This document shows, in pieces, positions 1-6,517 of a stretch of 6,893 nucleotides of DNA; the first letter of the stretch is position 1; every line of letters starts with the position of its first letter. Origin of the DNA: Halobacteriaceae archaeon Tc-Br11_E2g27 (GTDB lineage Archaea > Halobacteriota > Halobacteria > Halobacteriales > Haloarculaceae); NCBI GenBank assembly GCA_001564135.1, contig LKNH01000140.1, forward strand, positions 1 to 6,893. Reading direction: 5' to 3'. Position numbers and translations under genes: made by a program. A model generated the notes under the pieces. That model saw only the letters and a list, made by a program, of their open reading frames with translations, ran no database searches and was not told the origin of the DNA.

Positions 1-1121
1 CCCGCCTCCTCGACGGCTGATTTGGCTGGAATCTCACCGTAACCCTCGATATCGAGAATCGGAACTGGCTCGATAGCACGAACGGCTTCGGGGTCGAGTC
101 CGTACTCCGATAGCTCGTCGGCATCGGCTTTGACCTCCTGCAGGGCCACGTAGTCATCCGGGGAGTGTGCGGGAACGGACATGACAACACCAGTCGCGTT
201 GTCCGGGTCGACAAAACTGGCGGGGAGAATCGGGAGTTCGTCGCCAGTGACTGGGTTTTCGACCGTCGTTCCGACGAGTTCCTCGCCAGCGAACGTTCGT
301 TCGACAGTTACCTCGTGATTTTGGTATTCGAGTTTCTCCGCCGCCTCTTCGCTGACAATCCACGGTTCGTCGTCGACAGTTGCCTCAACGTAGGTGGATT
401 CGGGGTTGACGTACGCGTTGGTGACACCCCTGACGGTTTCGGGTCGAAGGGTCGCCATCGGATAGATTGTTCCCCCGCTTTCGAATCGAATGAGCGTGTA
501 ATCCTGGTATTCGACCTCTTCGCCTTCGAGCAGGTCGTGTGTCGTGACCGGGTTTTCCTGTTCGGTGCAGTATTTGACCGGGTGCAGTCCTTTTTCCAAC
601 AGTCCGCGGTCACGCAACGACTCGTATTGCCACGTAATGAATTTCGAATAGCGGTCGTCGTTCGTGGTAAATTCGCGCCGCCAGTCGATAGAGAGACCGA
701 GTCCGTTGATGCCGCGTTTGTAAGAAACGTCTGCGTCTTCGATGAAATAGCGGGCATATCCCATCGGCGTTTCGAGCTGCTCGAACTCGTCTTCGGTGAC
801 GCCAAAGGCGTTCTGGAGGGTATCAAGTTGGGCTTCCTCGCGTTTTTTCAGGCGCTCGACAGCACCGACAATCGGCGTTCCGGTGACGTGCCAGGCGAGC
901 GGAAAGAGGACGTTATCGCCCTGCAGTCGTCGGTACCGAGCGTAGACATCGGGAACCGTATAGGTTCGAGCGTGACCGATGTGCATGCCACCGCTCGGAT
1001 ACGGATACGGCGTCGTAATGAACGTCGCCTCTTCGTCATCCGCCGGGTCGGCCTCATACCGACCTGTCTCTGCCCAGCGTTCGCGCCAGCGCGTCTCAAT
1101 CTCTTCCGGCTGGTAGTCCAT
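1..1121 (-). CDS. leuS: Leucyl-tRNA synthetase, N-terminal part (3' end outside window)
   Basis: Cytoplasmic class I aminoacyl-tRNA synthetase that charges tRNA-Leu with leucine using ATP. About 373 codons are present, read leftwards from the ATG at 1119-1121, and the frame is open to the window edge. The class I ATP-binding signature HIGH is at residues 47-50, inside GGMHIGHAR. It is followed by a Rossmann-fold stretch with PLAWHVTGTP near residues 74-83. The inserted CP1 editing domain is visible: TLRPET at about 224-229 and SVPAHSPDD at about 315-323, where the family has its conserved editing Asp. The KMSKS motif and anticodon-binding part lie beyond the left edge. The order and sequence fit the archaeal LeuRS type. 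The start is supported by the family's usual N-terminus (MDYQPEEIE) and a TATA-like box 27 nt upstream. Other class I enzymes with CP1 (IleRS, ValRS) are less likely. Confidence 0.95.
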   Translation of the reverse strand, partial: MDYQPEEIETRWRERWAETGRYEADPADDEEATFITTPYPYPSGGMHIGHARTYTVPDVYARYRRLQGDNVLFPLAWHVTGTPIVGAVERLKKREEAQLDTLQNAFGVTEDEFEQLETPMGYARYFIEDADVSYKRGINGLGLSIDWRREFTTNDDRYSKFITWQYESLRDRGLLEKGLHPVKYCTEQENPVTTHDLLEGEEVEYQDYTLIRFESGGTIYPMATLRPETVRGVTNAYVNPESTYVEATVDDEPWIVSEEAAEKLEYQNHEVTVERTFAGEELVGTTVENPVTGDELPILPASFVDPDNATGVVMSVPAHSPDDYVALQEVKADADELSEYGLDPEAVRAIEPVPILDIEGYGEIPAKSAVEEA

Positions 1122-1143
1122 ACATAGCGGTCAACGCTCAGGG

Positions 1144-1152
1144 ATAAAAATA
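1144..1152 (-). promoter_or_regulatory. Putative TATA box of leuS
   Basis: On the minus strand the sequence reads TATTTTTAT, in an otherwise GC-rich gap. Its centre is about 27 nt before the A of the leuS ATG. Archaeal TATA boxes sit roughly 25-30 nt before the transcription start, so the mRNA is probably leaderless or nearly so. It suggests leuS is transcribed independently of pan. Confidence 0.6.
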
Positions 1153-1185
1153 CCTGTATCTCCGTCTGCGGGGGACGTTCGTTGG

Positions 1186-1194
1186 AAAAAAGAA
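1186..1194 (-). terminator. T-rich transcription terminator of pan
   Basis: Just after the pan stop codon the minus strand reads TTCTTTTTT. Archaeal RNA polymerase terminates at such T tracts without needing a stem-loop, and I see no strong stem here. It separates pan from leuS. Confidence 0.55.
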
Positions 1195-1204
1195 TCGGCC
1201 AGCC

Positions 1205-2416
1205 TCAGGCGAACGTCCGGGATACCTGCTCGTCTTCCTCTTCTTTCTCGATTTTCTCGTAGGCGTTTTCGAAATCCGCCATCGTCACTTCGGTCCGGTC
1301 ATCGCGGATAGCGAACATCCCGGCTTCGGTACAGATGGCCTTGATATCCGCACCGGAGGCCATCGTCACCTGTCGTGCGAGGTTTTCGAACTCGACATCG
1401 TCGGCGATGTTCATATTGCGGGTATGAATCTGGAAGATTTCGCGGCGACCCTCTTCGTTCGGCTCGGGAACTTCGATGAGCCGGTCGAACCGGCCCGGAC
1501 GCAAGATTGCACGGTCGAGCATATCGAAGCGGTTTGTTGCCGCGATGATGCGGATTTCGCCGCGCTCTTCGAAGCCATCCATCTCGGCGAGCAGTTGCAT
1601 CATCGTCCGCTGTACTTCAGCATCGCCGGACGTTTTTGAATCCGTCCGTTTTGCTGCAATTGCGTCAATCTCGTCGATGAAGATGACCGCAGGCTCGTTC
1701 TGTCGGGCGAGTTCGAACAGGTCGCGGACGAGTTTGGCACCTTCACCGATGAACTTGTGGACGAGTTCGGAGCCGGCCATCTTGATGAAGGTAGCGTCGG
1801 TCTGGTTGGCGACCGCTTTTGCAAGCATCGTTTTTCCGGTCCCCGGTGGACCGTGGAGGAGGACGCCTGCTGGGGGTTCGATGCCGACCTCTTCGAACAT
1901 CCCTGGGTTGCGAAGCGGCATCTCAACGGTTTCGCGAACCTCATCAATCTGCTCGTCGATTCCCCCGATATCCTGATAGGTGACTTCGGGGCTGCGGTCG
2001 ACCTGCATCACGCGGGCACGCACATCCGTCTCGTCGTCGAGCGCTTTGACAATAGAGAGCGAGTTGTTCACTGCAACCCGTGAGTCGGGTTCGAGGTCCT
2101 CGCGCATCTCGTCGGTGACCTCGGTCAGCGCTTCCTGATTATTTCCGTGCTGTTTGATAATGACTCCTTCGTCAGTCAACTCCTGTACCGTCGCAACGAA
2201 CAGCGGCGACTGTTTGAGTTTCTTGTTCTCGTGGGTCAGTCGCTCAAGTTTCTGCTGGTATTTGTTGTTCTCGGCGTTTGCATCCAACAGTTTATCGCGC
2301 ATCTCCTCGTTTTGACTTTCGAGGACCTCAAGTCTCTCCTGCAAAGAATCAATTTTCTCCTGCCGTGACGCTTCGTCGTCGTACGGCATATCCACATCGT
2401 CCACAGTGTCAGTCAT
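1205..2416 (-). CDS. pan: Proteasome-activating nucleotidase (PAN), AAA+ ATPase
   Basis: Cytoplasmic hexameric ATPase that unfolds substrate proteins and threads them into the archaeal 20S proteasome; related to eukaryotic Rpt subunits. Complete at 403 aa, near the usual PAN size. Domains in order: coiled coil about 14-68 with heptad Leu, Gln and Glu; a Pro (P71) at the junction; OB domain about 72-140; AAA core about 145-385. Visible motifs: Walker A GPPGTGKT (189-196), pore-loop KFIGEG (221-226), Walker B IFIDEID (245-251), sensor-1 Asn 295, arginine-finger region RPGRFDR (306-312). The C-terminus is SRTFA, not a strict hydrophobic-Tyr-X motif. Arg 302 replaces the Pro common in LDPAILRPGR. 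The start at 2416 gives MTDTVDDVD, which matches haloarchaeal PAN proteins as I recall them; a second in-frame Met (codon 10, at 2389) is the alternative. Haloarchaea often have two PAN paralogues, and this resembles the PanA type from memory. Confidence 0.96.
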   Translation of the reverse strand: MTDTVDDVDMPYDDEASRQEKIDSLQERLEVLESQNEEMRDKLLDANAENNKYQQKLERLTHENKKLKQSPLFVATVQELTDEGVIIKQHGNNQEALTEVTDEMREDLEPDSRVAVNNSLSIVKALDDETDVRARVMQVDRSPEVTYQDIGGIDEQIDEVRETVEMPLRNPGMFEEVGIEPPAGVLLHGPPGTGKTMLAKAVANQTDATFIKMAGSELVHKFIGEGAKLVRDLFELARQNEPAVIFIDEIDAIAAKRTDSKTSGDAEVQRTMMQLLAEMDGFEERGEIRIIAATNRFDMLDRAILRPGRFDRLIEVPEPNEEGRREIFQIHTRNMNIADDVEFENLARQVTMASGADIKAICTEAGMFAIRDDRTEVTMADFENAYEKIEKEEEDEQVSRTFA

Positions 2417-2427
2417 TACACCTATAT

Positions 2428-2435
2428 AACGCGTT
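2428..2435. promoter_or_regulatory. Palindrome in the pan promoter, possible operator
   Basis: AACGCGTT is a perfect 8-bp palindrome directly between the putative pan TATA box and the start codon. That is where a repressor could block polymerase. No regulator is known to bind here; the role is inferred from position alone and the palindrome is short. Confidence 0.25.
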
Positions 2436-2446
2436 CAATAATAAGA
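2436..2446 (-). promoter_or_regulatory. Putative TATA box of pan
   Basis: The minus strand reads CTTATTATTGA, centred about 25 nt before the pan start codon, as expected for a leaderless transcript. A second AT-rich element, TTATATAG, at about 2423-2430 is too close for a start at 2416. It could serve a shorter transcript beginning near 2400, with translation from the Met at 2389. I prefer the upstream box. Confidence 0.5.
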
Positions 2447-2514
2447 GGCTTCGGGTCGGTGTGTTACTCTCTCTCTCCTGTGTGTACCTGCTCCGTTTGC
2501 CGGCTCTTTTCGTA

Positions 2515-2540
2515 CGTTGCTGATTGTAGATTGTTCGTTG
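2515..2540. repeat. Short direct repeats in the divergent intergenic region
   Basis: GATTGT occurs twice in tandem (2522-2527 and 2529-2534, one base apart). The pair is flanked by CGTTG at 2515-2519 and 2536-2540, 21 bp apart, about two helical turns. The cluster lies about 40-65 bp upstream of the TATA-like box of the plus-strand HTH gene, a position suited to an activator site. The function is unproven. The rest of the 2417-2612 gap holds two facing promoters and a short CT/GT-rich tract (2467-2485), and no gene that I can support. Confidence 0.3.
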
Positions 2541-2579
2541 TCTCCCGAATAACCAAAAGTAATAAAACACTATAGAAAA

Positions 2580-2589
2580 TATTATTAAT
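2580..2589 (+). promoter_or_regulatory. Putative TATA box of the small HTH gene
   Basis: TATTATTAAT is preceded by an A-rich, BRE-like AGAAAA. Its centre is about 28 nt before the ATG at 2613. I see no clear Shine-Dalgarno sequence. This fits a leaderless or near-leaderless mRNA divergent from pan. Confidence 0.55.
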
Positions 2590-2612
2590 GTGTATCTCGG
2601 AGTACTGGTATA

Positions 2613-2879
2613 ATGAGTGCCACGCAGACACGACCTGACCCAAATCAGCGTCCTGAAAACTGGGAGGCAGTGAAGGAATTGCCGCCGAGTGCGAAGCTCG
2701 TTGCAAAGGTGCTTGAGTATAACGACCGGATGACACAACAACAGCTTGCGACCGAGACGATGTTGCCTACCCGAACTGTTCGCTATGCGCTCACACGGCT
2801 GGAGGACGTTGGCGTCGTCGAATCACGAATCTCCTTTGCCGACGCACGCAAACGGATTTACACGCTCCGGACGGAGTGA
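2613..2879 (+). CDS. Small winged-helix (MarR-like) DNA-binding protein
   Basis: An 88-aa protein made almost entirely of one winged helix-turn-helix domain, so probably a transcription factor or DNA-binding accessory. Residues 1-17 are a polar N-terminal tail. Residues 24-36 form the first helix, TQQQLATET (41-49) the second, and PTRTVRYALTRLEDVG (52-67) the recognition helix. The stretch from VVESRIS to RIYTLRTE (68-88) looks like the wing: two strands with Asp, Arg and Lys between them. There is no ligand-binding domain and no membrane segment. The start at 2613 is supported by the TATA-like box about 28 nt upstream. The gene is divergent from pan and about 100 bp ahead of the ACT-domain regulator. 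It may act on its own promoter, on pan, or elsewhere; the sequence does not say. The family name is recognised only at the level of the fold (MarR/TrmB-like). Confidence 0.8.
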   Translation: MSATQTRPDPNQRPENWEAVKELPPSAKLVAKVLEYNDRMTQQQLATETMLPTRTVRYALTRLEDVGVVESRISFADARKRIYTLRTE

Positions 2880-2949
2880 CACAGCCCTCGTGCGATCGGG
2901 GCGCATTGACCTTCCGTGGCTACTGTAGCGTTGGAACACATCCCCGACA

Positions 2950-2957
2950 CATATTAC
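2950..2957 (+). promoter_or_regulatory. Putative TATA box of the ACT-domain gene
   Basis: CATATTAC stands out in a GC-rich 100-bp gap and is centred 26-27 nt before the ATG at 2980, again predicting a leaderless transcript. I see no terminator for the preceding HTH gene in this gap, so some read-through is possible. Confidence 0.5.
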
Positions 2958-2979
2958 TGAGGCCCACCGACTTCCGCCC

Positions 2980-3483
2980 ATGTTCGACGAGATTATGGAG
3001 AAGTTTGCGGATTCACCCAGTCAACAGCGGGTCATTCGGCTGTTACTCGAACGCGGATTTTCGGTGAACGATGAGGGACGTGTGGTCTCGGGGGGCATCG
3101 AAATACCGAATACAGGCATTGCGCGGGAGGTTGATGTCGACCGCCGCGTCGTCGATGCCACGACGGATGCCATTCTTGCTGATGAGGAACTCCGTCCCAT
3201 CTTCCAGAATATTTCGGCGATTCCCAGCCTGATGGACCTCGCGCCGGTTCTTGATTTGACGGTCTGTACAATCGCTGTCAGGGATGCCGAGGAGACGGGT
3301 ATCGTTTCGACGGTCACTCACCTTGTTGCCGAGTACGATATCCCAATCCGACAGGTCATCAGCGAGGACCCCGAGTTTACCGACGAACCGCGGCTGTATG
3401 TCATCACTGGCGAGGACCTTCCCGGTGACCTCATTAATGACATCCGTGCCGAACCGTTCGTCCGCCGTATCGAGTTGGCCTGA
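2980..3483 (+). CDS. HTH plus ACT-domain predicted regulator of amino acid metabolism
   Basis: A 167-aa cytoplasmic protein resembling the archaeal family described as 'predicted regulator of amino acid metabolism, contains ACT domain' (COG2150-like, from memory). The N-terminal half (about 12-75) is helical and HTH-like: QQRVIRLLLERGFSV, then IPNTGIAREVDVDRRVVDAT, which reads as a helix-turn-helix with recognition helix near 53-66. A linker at 76-91 leads to an ACT domain at about 92-167: strand LTVCTIAVRD, a conserved-type Gly (G107) at the start of helix 1, the helix IVSTVTHLVAEYD, strand IPIRQVISED, strand RLYVITGE, then helix and final strand RRIELA. ACT domains bind small ligands, often amino acids, usually as dimers. 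The ligand and any DNA target are unknown. The frame is intact and the start is fixed by the TATA spacing. It is not enzyme-fused, so a stand-alone sensor is the best reading. Confidence 0.85.
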   Translation: MFDEIMEKFADSPSQQRVIRLLLERGFSVNDEGRVVSGGIEIPNTGIAREVDVDRRVVDATTDAILADEELRPIFQNISAIPSLMDLAPVLDLTVCTIAVRDAEETGIVSTVTHLVAEYDIPIRQVISEDPEFTDEPRLYVITGEDLPGDLINDIRAEPFVRRIELA

Positions 3484-3516
3484 CGGTGTCTCGTGTAAAC
3501 CCATTTTGCGGCCTCT

Positions 3517-3532
3517 CATCCCACGTAGGATG
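3517..3532. repeat. Inverted repeat upstream of the Bat-like gene
   Basis: CATCC and GGATG (5-bp arms) flank the 6-base loop CACGTA. The repeat ends two bases before the putative TATA box of the Bat-like gene, overlapping where TFB would bind, and lies 34 bp after the stop codon of the ACT-domain gene. It could be an operator or a weak terminator hairpin; no T tract follows it. A TTTT run at 3504-3507 is the only other terminator-like feature in this gap. Confidence 0.3.
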
Positions 3533-3534
3533 GG

Positions 3535-3541
3535 TATTTAT
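3535..3541 (+). promoter_or_regulatory. Putative TATA box of the Bat-like gene
   Basis: TATTTAT is centred about 31 nt before the ATG at 3569, predicting a transcript with no leader or one of only a few bases. I see no convincing Shine-Dalgarno sequence between them. Confidence 0.5.
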
Positions 3542-3568
3542 CACTCCGCATACCTACTCTGTTAGTAT

Positions 3569-6445
3569 ATGAACTCAGACGGCGGGGCCAAGACGACAGC
3601 CAGGTCGTCCGGACAGGCGGGTGAGCATCTTTCTGACGGCTATCTTCGGGTTGCCGACGACGGAACGGTACTGGAGCACAATCAAGTCGTTAGACAGCTG
3701 TTTTCGACAGCCGACGACGAGCTTGCAGGGACACAGCTTTCGGAGCTCCCACAGACCGTTCTCTCTGCAGCGTACGAACAGGCCATTGCACAAGACGGAG
3801 AGCAGTCGTTTGAGGCAGATGACGAGGAGCTAGGCCGTCGACTTACGGGGGCCGCGATACCAGCCGCTGATGCTGTCGTACTGTTCTTTCGAGAGGCTGA
3901 TGGTGAGTCCGAGACAGCTACTCAACTTGTCGAAAGCGAACGGGTGCTTGAACAGTTACACACAGTCGTTACGGATGCCTCCCGCTCGACCGATGGTAAA
4001 ATACGTAAACTGCTGGAGATTGGTGCGGACTGGCTTGGAACCGAGTATGGCTTTCTGACCAGAATCAGTGATGACACACAGCGAATCGTTCACTCGGTCG
4101 GTGAAAACCCAAAGCTTGCACCCGGTGCGACAACCGCGCTTTCCCGGGCGTACTGTCGGCGGACGATTGGGCGTGAAAAGCCACTCGGAGTCACCGACGC
4201 GCCGAACGAAGGGTGGGAAGATGACCCGGCGTACGAACAGTACGGGCTGGATTGTTATCTGGGCTCAACAATCTACGTCGATGGCGAGAAATTCGGCACA
4301 GTTTGCTTTGCCGACCCTGACCCACGCGATGAACCGTTTACCGAACAGGAGCGAACGTTCATCGAGGTACTGACCGACTGGATTCATTACCAGCTTGAAC
4401 GCCAATCTTACGAGCAAGAACTCGAAACACAGCAGGCCTATCTGGAGAGTCTTATCGATAGTTTTCCTGACCCGCTGTATGCGCTTGAACTCTCTGGCGA
4501 GTTAACTCGCTGGAACTCCCGGCTTGAGGAGGTGATGGGATACGACAGCGATGAACTCGCGGGCATGGATGCAACCTCATTTGTCGTCCCTGCAGACCAA
4601 CAAGCGCTCACTGAGACGCTCCAGTCTGCTCGCGACGGGAACCGTGTCTCGATAGAAGCCACCGTCGACACGAAAGACGGTGAGACTCCATACGAACTCT
4701 CCGGTGCACCGTTGTATGACCCACAGGACGAGATTGTTGGTGTTGCCGGTATCGGTCGTGATATCAGCCAACAGCAGGCTGCACAGGAGCAACTATCCGG
4801 TATCTTGAGCACAACACGGTCGCTGATGCAAGCGCGCGACCGCGAACACGTCGCAGAGATAGCGGTCAACGCAGCACGCGATGTGCTCGGTTTCGATATT
4901 GGTGTGTTCAGGCTGTACGACAGCGAGAAACAGACGCTCGAACCCGCCGCCGCAACATCGGAGGCCGACCAGATGCTCGGCGAACGACCGGTCTATGATT
5001 TGGATTCGGGTTATCCTGGTGAGGTCTTTACAACCGGCGAACCGCGAATGGTACGCGATTTCGAAACCGAGGAGTACGACCAACCTGCTTCGCTCCGCTC
5101 TGCGCTGTATTATCCGGTCGGTGTTCACGGAACGCTGAGCATCGGTTCGACTGAACCGGATGCATTCGACGAGCGCGACGAACAGATGCTTGCCTTGCTC
5201 GGAACGAGCGCTGCCGCGGCGTGCATGCGGGCAAAACGCGAACAGGAGGTCAGAGAGGCACGCGAACACACCGAACGCGTCCTCGACCGGGTAAACGGTC
5301 TTATCGAAAACACCATCGAGGTTCTTGTCCAGTCGACAACGCGCGAGGAGATTGAGCAAGGGGTGGCCGGCGAACTCGCCGCTGCCGAACCGTATACGTT
5401 CGCGTGGATTGGTCGGCCGGATGTTGCGAGCGAGACGCTGAGTCCGACTGCGTGGGCGGGTGACTCGTCGCTTTCCGTCCAGGGTCACTCCTTCGAGTTG
5501 AACCGCCATGGCGAACCAGTCAGCGATGCCTATCATACCGGAACCCCGCAACTTGTCACCGACCTCAGCGCTGACAGCTACGGCCAGTGGGCGACAATTC
5601 TGGAGGAAAGCAGCGCGGATGCACTTGTTGCCCTACCGCTTACGTACAAGGATACCACTTACGGTGTGTTGACCGTGTTGGCGGAGGATGCCTCCGCGTT
5701 CGACGAGCGCGAACGGGTGGTGCTTGAGGCGCTCGGGAGAGCTGTCGCCAACGCCATCAACGCAGTTGAGCGCGGTCGCATCCTCGAAGCGACCGAAATC
5801 ATCGAACTGGAGTTTGCTATCGACGACCGAAAGCTGTTGTTCAGCCGGCTCTCTGGTGCGGCGGATTGTCAGCTTGAGGTCGTCGGGACAAAATACCGTT
5901 CGGACGGCTCCGTCAAACTCTACCTGACAGCACAGGGCGTTGACCCCGAGGAGTTCATCGAAATTATCAACGCAGATGCGGAAACGAGCGATGTCACCTG
6001 CATCGTCGCGCATGAGGATGAGTGTCTGGTTGAACTCACCGTCGAGGAGTCGTTACTGGCGACGCTCACGGAGTACGGCGCGGTCCCACAGCAAGTCGTC
6101 GCCAGCAACGGAACAGCCAGATTGACGGTTGAACTTCCGTATGAAACCGAGGCACGCGAACTGTTTGACCTGGTGAACAAACAGTATCCCGGCACTGACT
6201 TACTCGGCTATCACGAGCGGGAGCGACCGATGGAGACACGACAGGATTTCAAAGCGTCGCTCAGTGACCGTCTCACTGACCGTCAGGAGACCGCGCTCCG
6301 GACGGCCTATCTCGGTGGCTTTTTCGAATGGCCGCGGGAAGTCGACGGGAACGACCTCGCCGAGGCGATGGATATCTCTCGGCCGACCTATCACCAGCAT
6401 CTCCGGGCAGCACAGGGGAAAGTCTTCGAAGAGTTGTTCGAGTGA
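3569..6445 (+). CDS. Bat-like multi-sensor transcriptional regulator (PAS-GAF-PAS-GAF-GAF-Bat-HTH_10)
   Basis: A 958-aa soluble protein of the bacterio-opsin activator (Bat) class, probably a one-component regulator that senses a signal and binds DNA directly. Approximate domains: PAS 1 at 22-108; GAF 1 at 127-277, with AYCRRTI (194-200) and LDCYLGSTIYVDG (227-239), a Bat-like GAF with Cys 196 and Cys 229; PAS 2 at 292-404, ending in the PAC-like GRDIS; GAF 2 at 408-558; GAF 3 at 571-735; Bat-specific domain about 741-890, starting EIIELEF; HTH_10 at 902-954 (LTDRQETALRTAYLGGFFEWPR, then the recognition-helix region ISRPTYHQHLRAA; written here in parts, residues 902 onward). Short coiled linkers join the modules. 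There is no receiver domain, no histidine-kinase HATPase domain and no membrane segment. The classical Bat of Halobacterium is shorter (about 670 aa, from memory). No opsin or carotenoid gene is adjacent, so the target is unknown. Its own promoter suggests monocistronic expression. Confidence 0.9.
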   Translation: MNSDGGAKTTARSSGQAGEHLSDGYLRVADDGTVLEHNQVVRQLFSTADDELAGTQLSELPQTVLSAAYEQAIAQDGEQSFEADDEELGRRLTGAAIPAADAVVLFFREADGESETATQLVESERVLEQLHTVVTDASRSTDGKIRKLLEIGADWLGTEYGFLTRISDDTQRIVHSVGENPKLAPGATTALSRAYCRRTIGREKPLGVTDAPNEGWEDDPAYEQYGLDCYLGSTIYVDGEKFGTVCFADPDPRDEPFTEQERTFIEVLTDWIHYQLERQSYEQELETQQAYLESLIDSFPDPLYALELSGELTRWNSRLEEVMGYDSDELAGMDATSFVVPADQQALTETLQSARDGNRVSIEATVDTKDGETPYELSGAPLYDPQDEIVGVAGIGRDISQQQAAQEQLSGILSTTRSLMQARDREHVAEIAVNAARDVLGFDIGVFRLYDSEKQTLEPAAATSEADQMLGERPVYDLDSGYPGEVFTTGEPRMVRDFETEEYDQPASLRSALYYPVGVHGTLSIGSTEPDAFDERDEQMLALLGTSAAAACMRAKREQEVREAREHTERVLDRVNGLIENTIEVLVQSTTREEIEQGVAGELAAAEPYTFAWIGRPDVASETLSPTAWAGDSSLSVQGHSFELNRHGEPVSDAYHTGTPQLVTDLSADSYGQWATILEESSADALVALPLTYKDTTYGVLTVLAEDASAFDERERVVLEALGRAVANAINAVERGRILEATEIIELEFAIDDRKLLFSRLSGAADCQLEVVGTKYRSDGSVKLYLTAQGVDPEEFIEIINADAETSDVTCIVAHEDECLVELTVEESLLATLTEYGAVPQQVVASNGTARLTVELPYETEARELFDLVNKQYPGTDLLGYHERERPMETRQDFKASLSDRLTDRQETALRTAYLGGFFEWPREVDGNDLAEAMDISRPTYHQHLRAAQGKVFEELFE

Positions 6446-6460
6446 ACCGGCGCGCGGAAC

Positions 6461-6500
6461 TGCGCTCCCCACACGAAGAACGCAGATTGTATTGCGCTCC
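6461..6500. repeat. Direct repeat TGCGCTCC in the gap before the RaSEA-like gene
   Basis: TGCGCTCC occurs at 6461-6468 and again at 6493-6500, 32 bp apart (about three helical turns), within a 72-bp gap. The second copy follows a weak TATA-like ATTGTATTG (about 6486-6494) that is centred 27-28 nt before the next ATG. It may be a regulator site or chance. I see no terminator for the Bat-like gene here. Confidence 0.25.
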
Positions 6501-6517
6501 ATATCGTATCACTGCTA

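Noticed and set aside
165..1127. A 320-codon open frame on the plus strand opposite leuS
   Set aside because: It is fully antisense to a clearly conserved LeuRS with HIGH and editing motifs, and its translation resembles no family I know. Long antisense frames are common in haloarchaeal coding sequence because of codon bias.
2467..2485. CT-repeat followed by a GT-repeat in the divergent gap, as a possible microsatellite or contingency tract
   Set aside because: It has only five CT and about three GT units, outside any coding frame, too short to support phase variation; noted as low-complexity sequence only.
2409..2741. Minus-strand frames (up to 110 codons) covering the divergent intergenic region
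   Set aside because: They overlap the start of pan in another frame and run opposite the HTH gene; the composition is basic and unlike local proteins, and the AT-rich promoter elements explain the region better.
3043..3519. A 158-codon minus-strand frame opposite the ACT-domain gene
   Set aside because: The plus-strand protein has coherent HTH and ACT folds and a well-placed promoter; the antisense product has no recognisable motif.
4793..5551. A 252-codon minus-strand frame inside the Bat-like gene
   Set aside because: It overlaps the GAF 2 and GAF 3 coding region, which is convincing in the plus-strand frame; the antisense translation is Arg- and Cys-rich and unlike an acidic haloarchaeal protein.
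6485..6491. GATTGTA shared between the RaSEA-like promoter and the HTH/pan gap (2522-2528) as a common operator
   Set aside because: A 7-bp match between two gaps is expected by chance at a noticeable rate, and the flanking bases do not agree.
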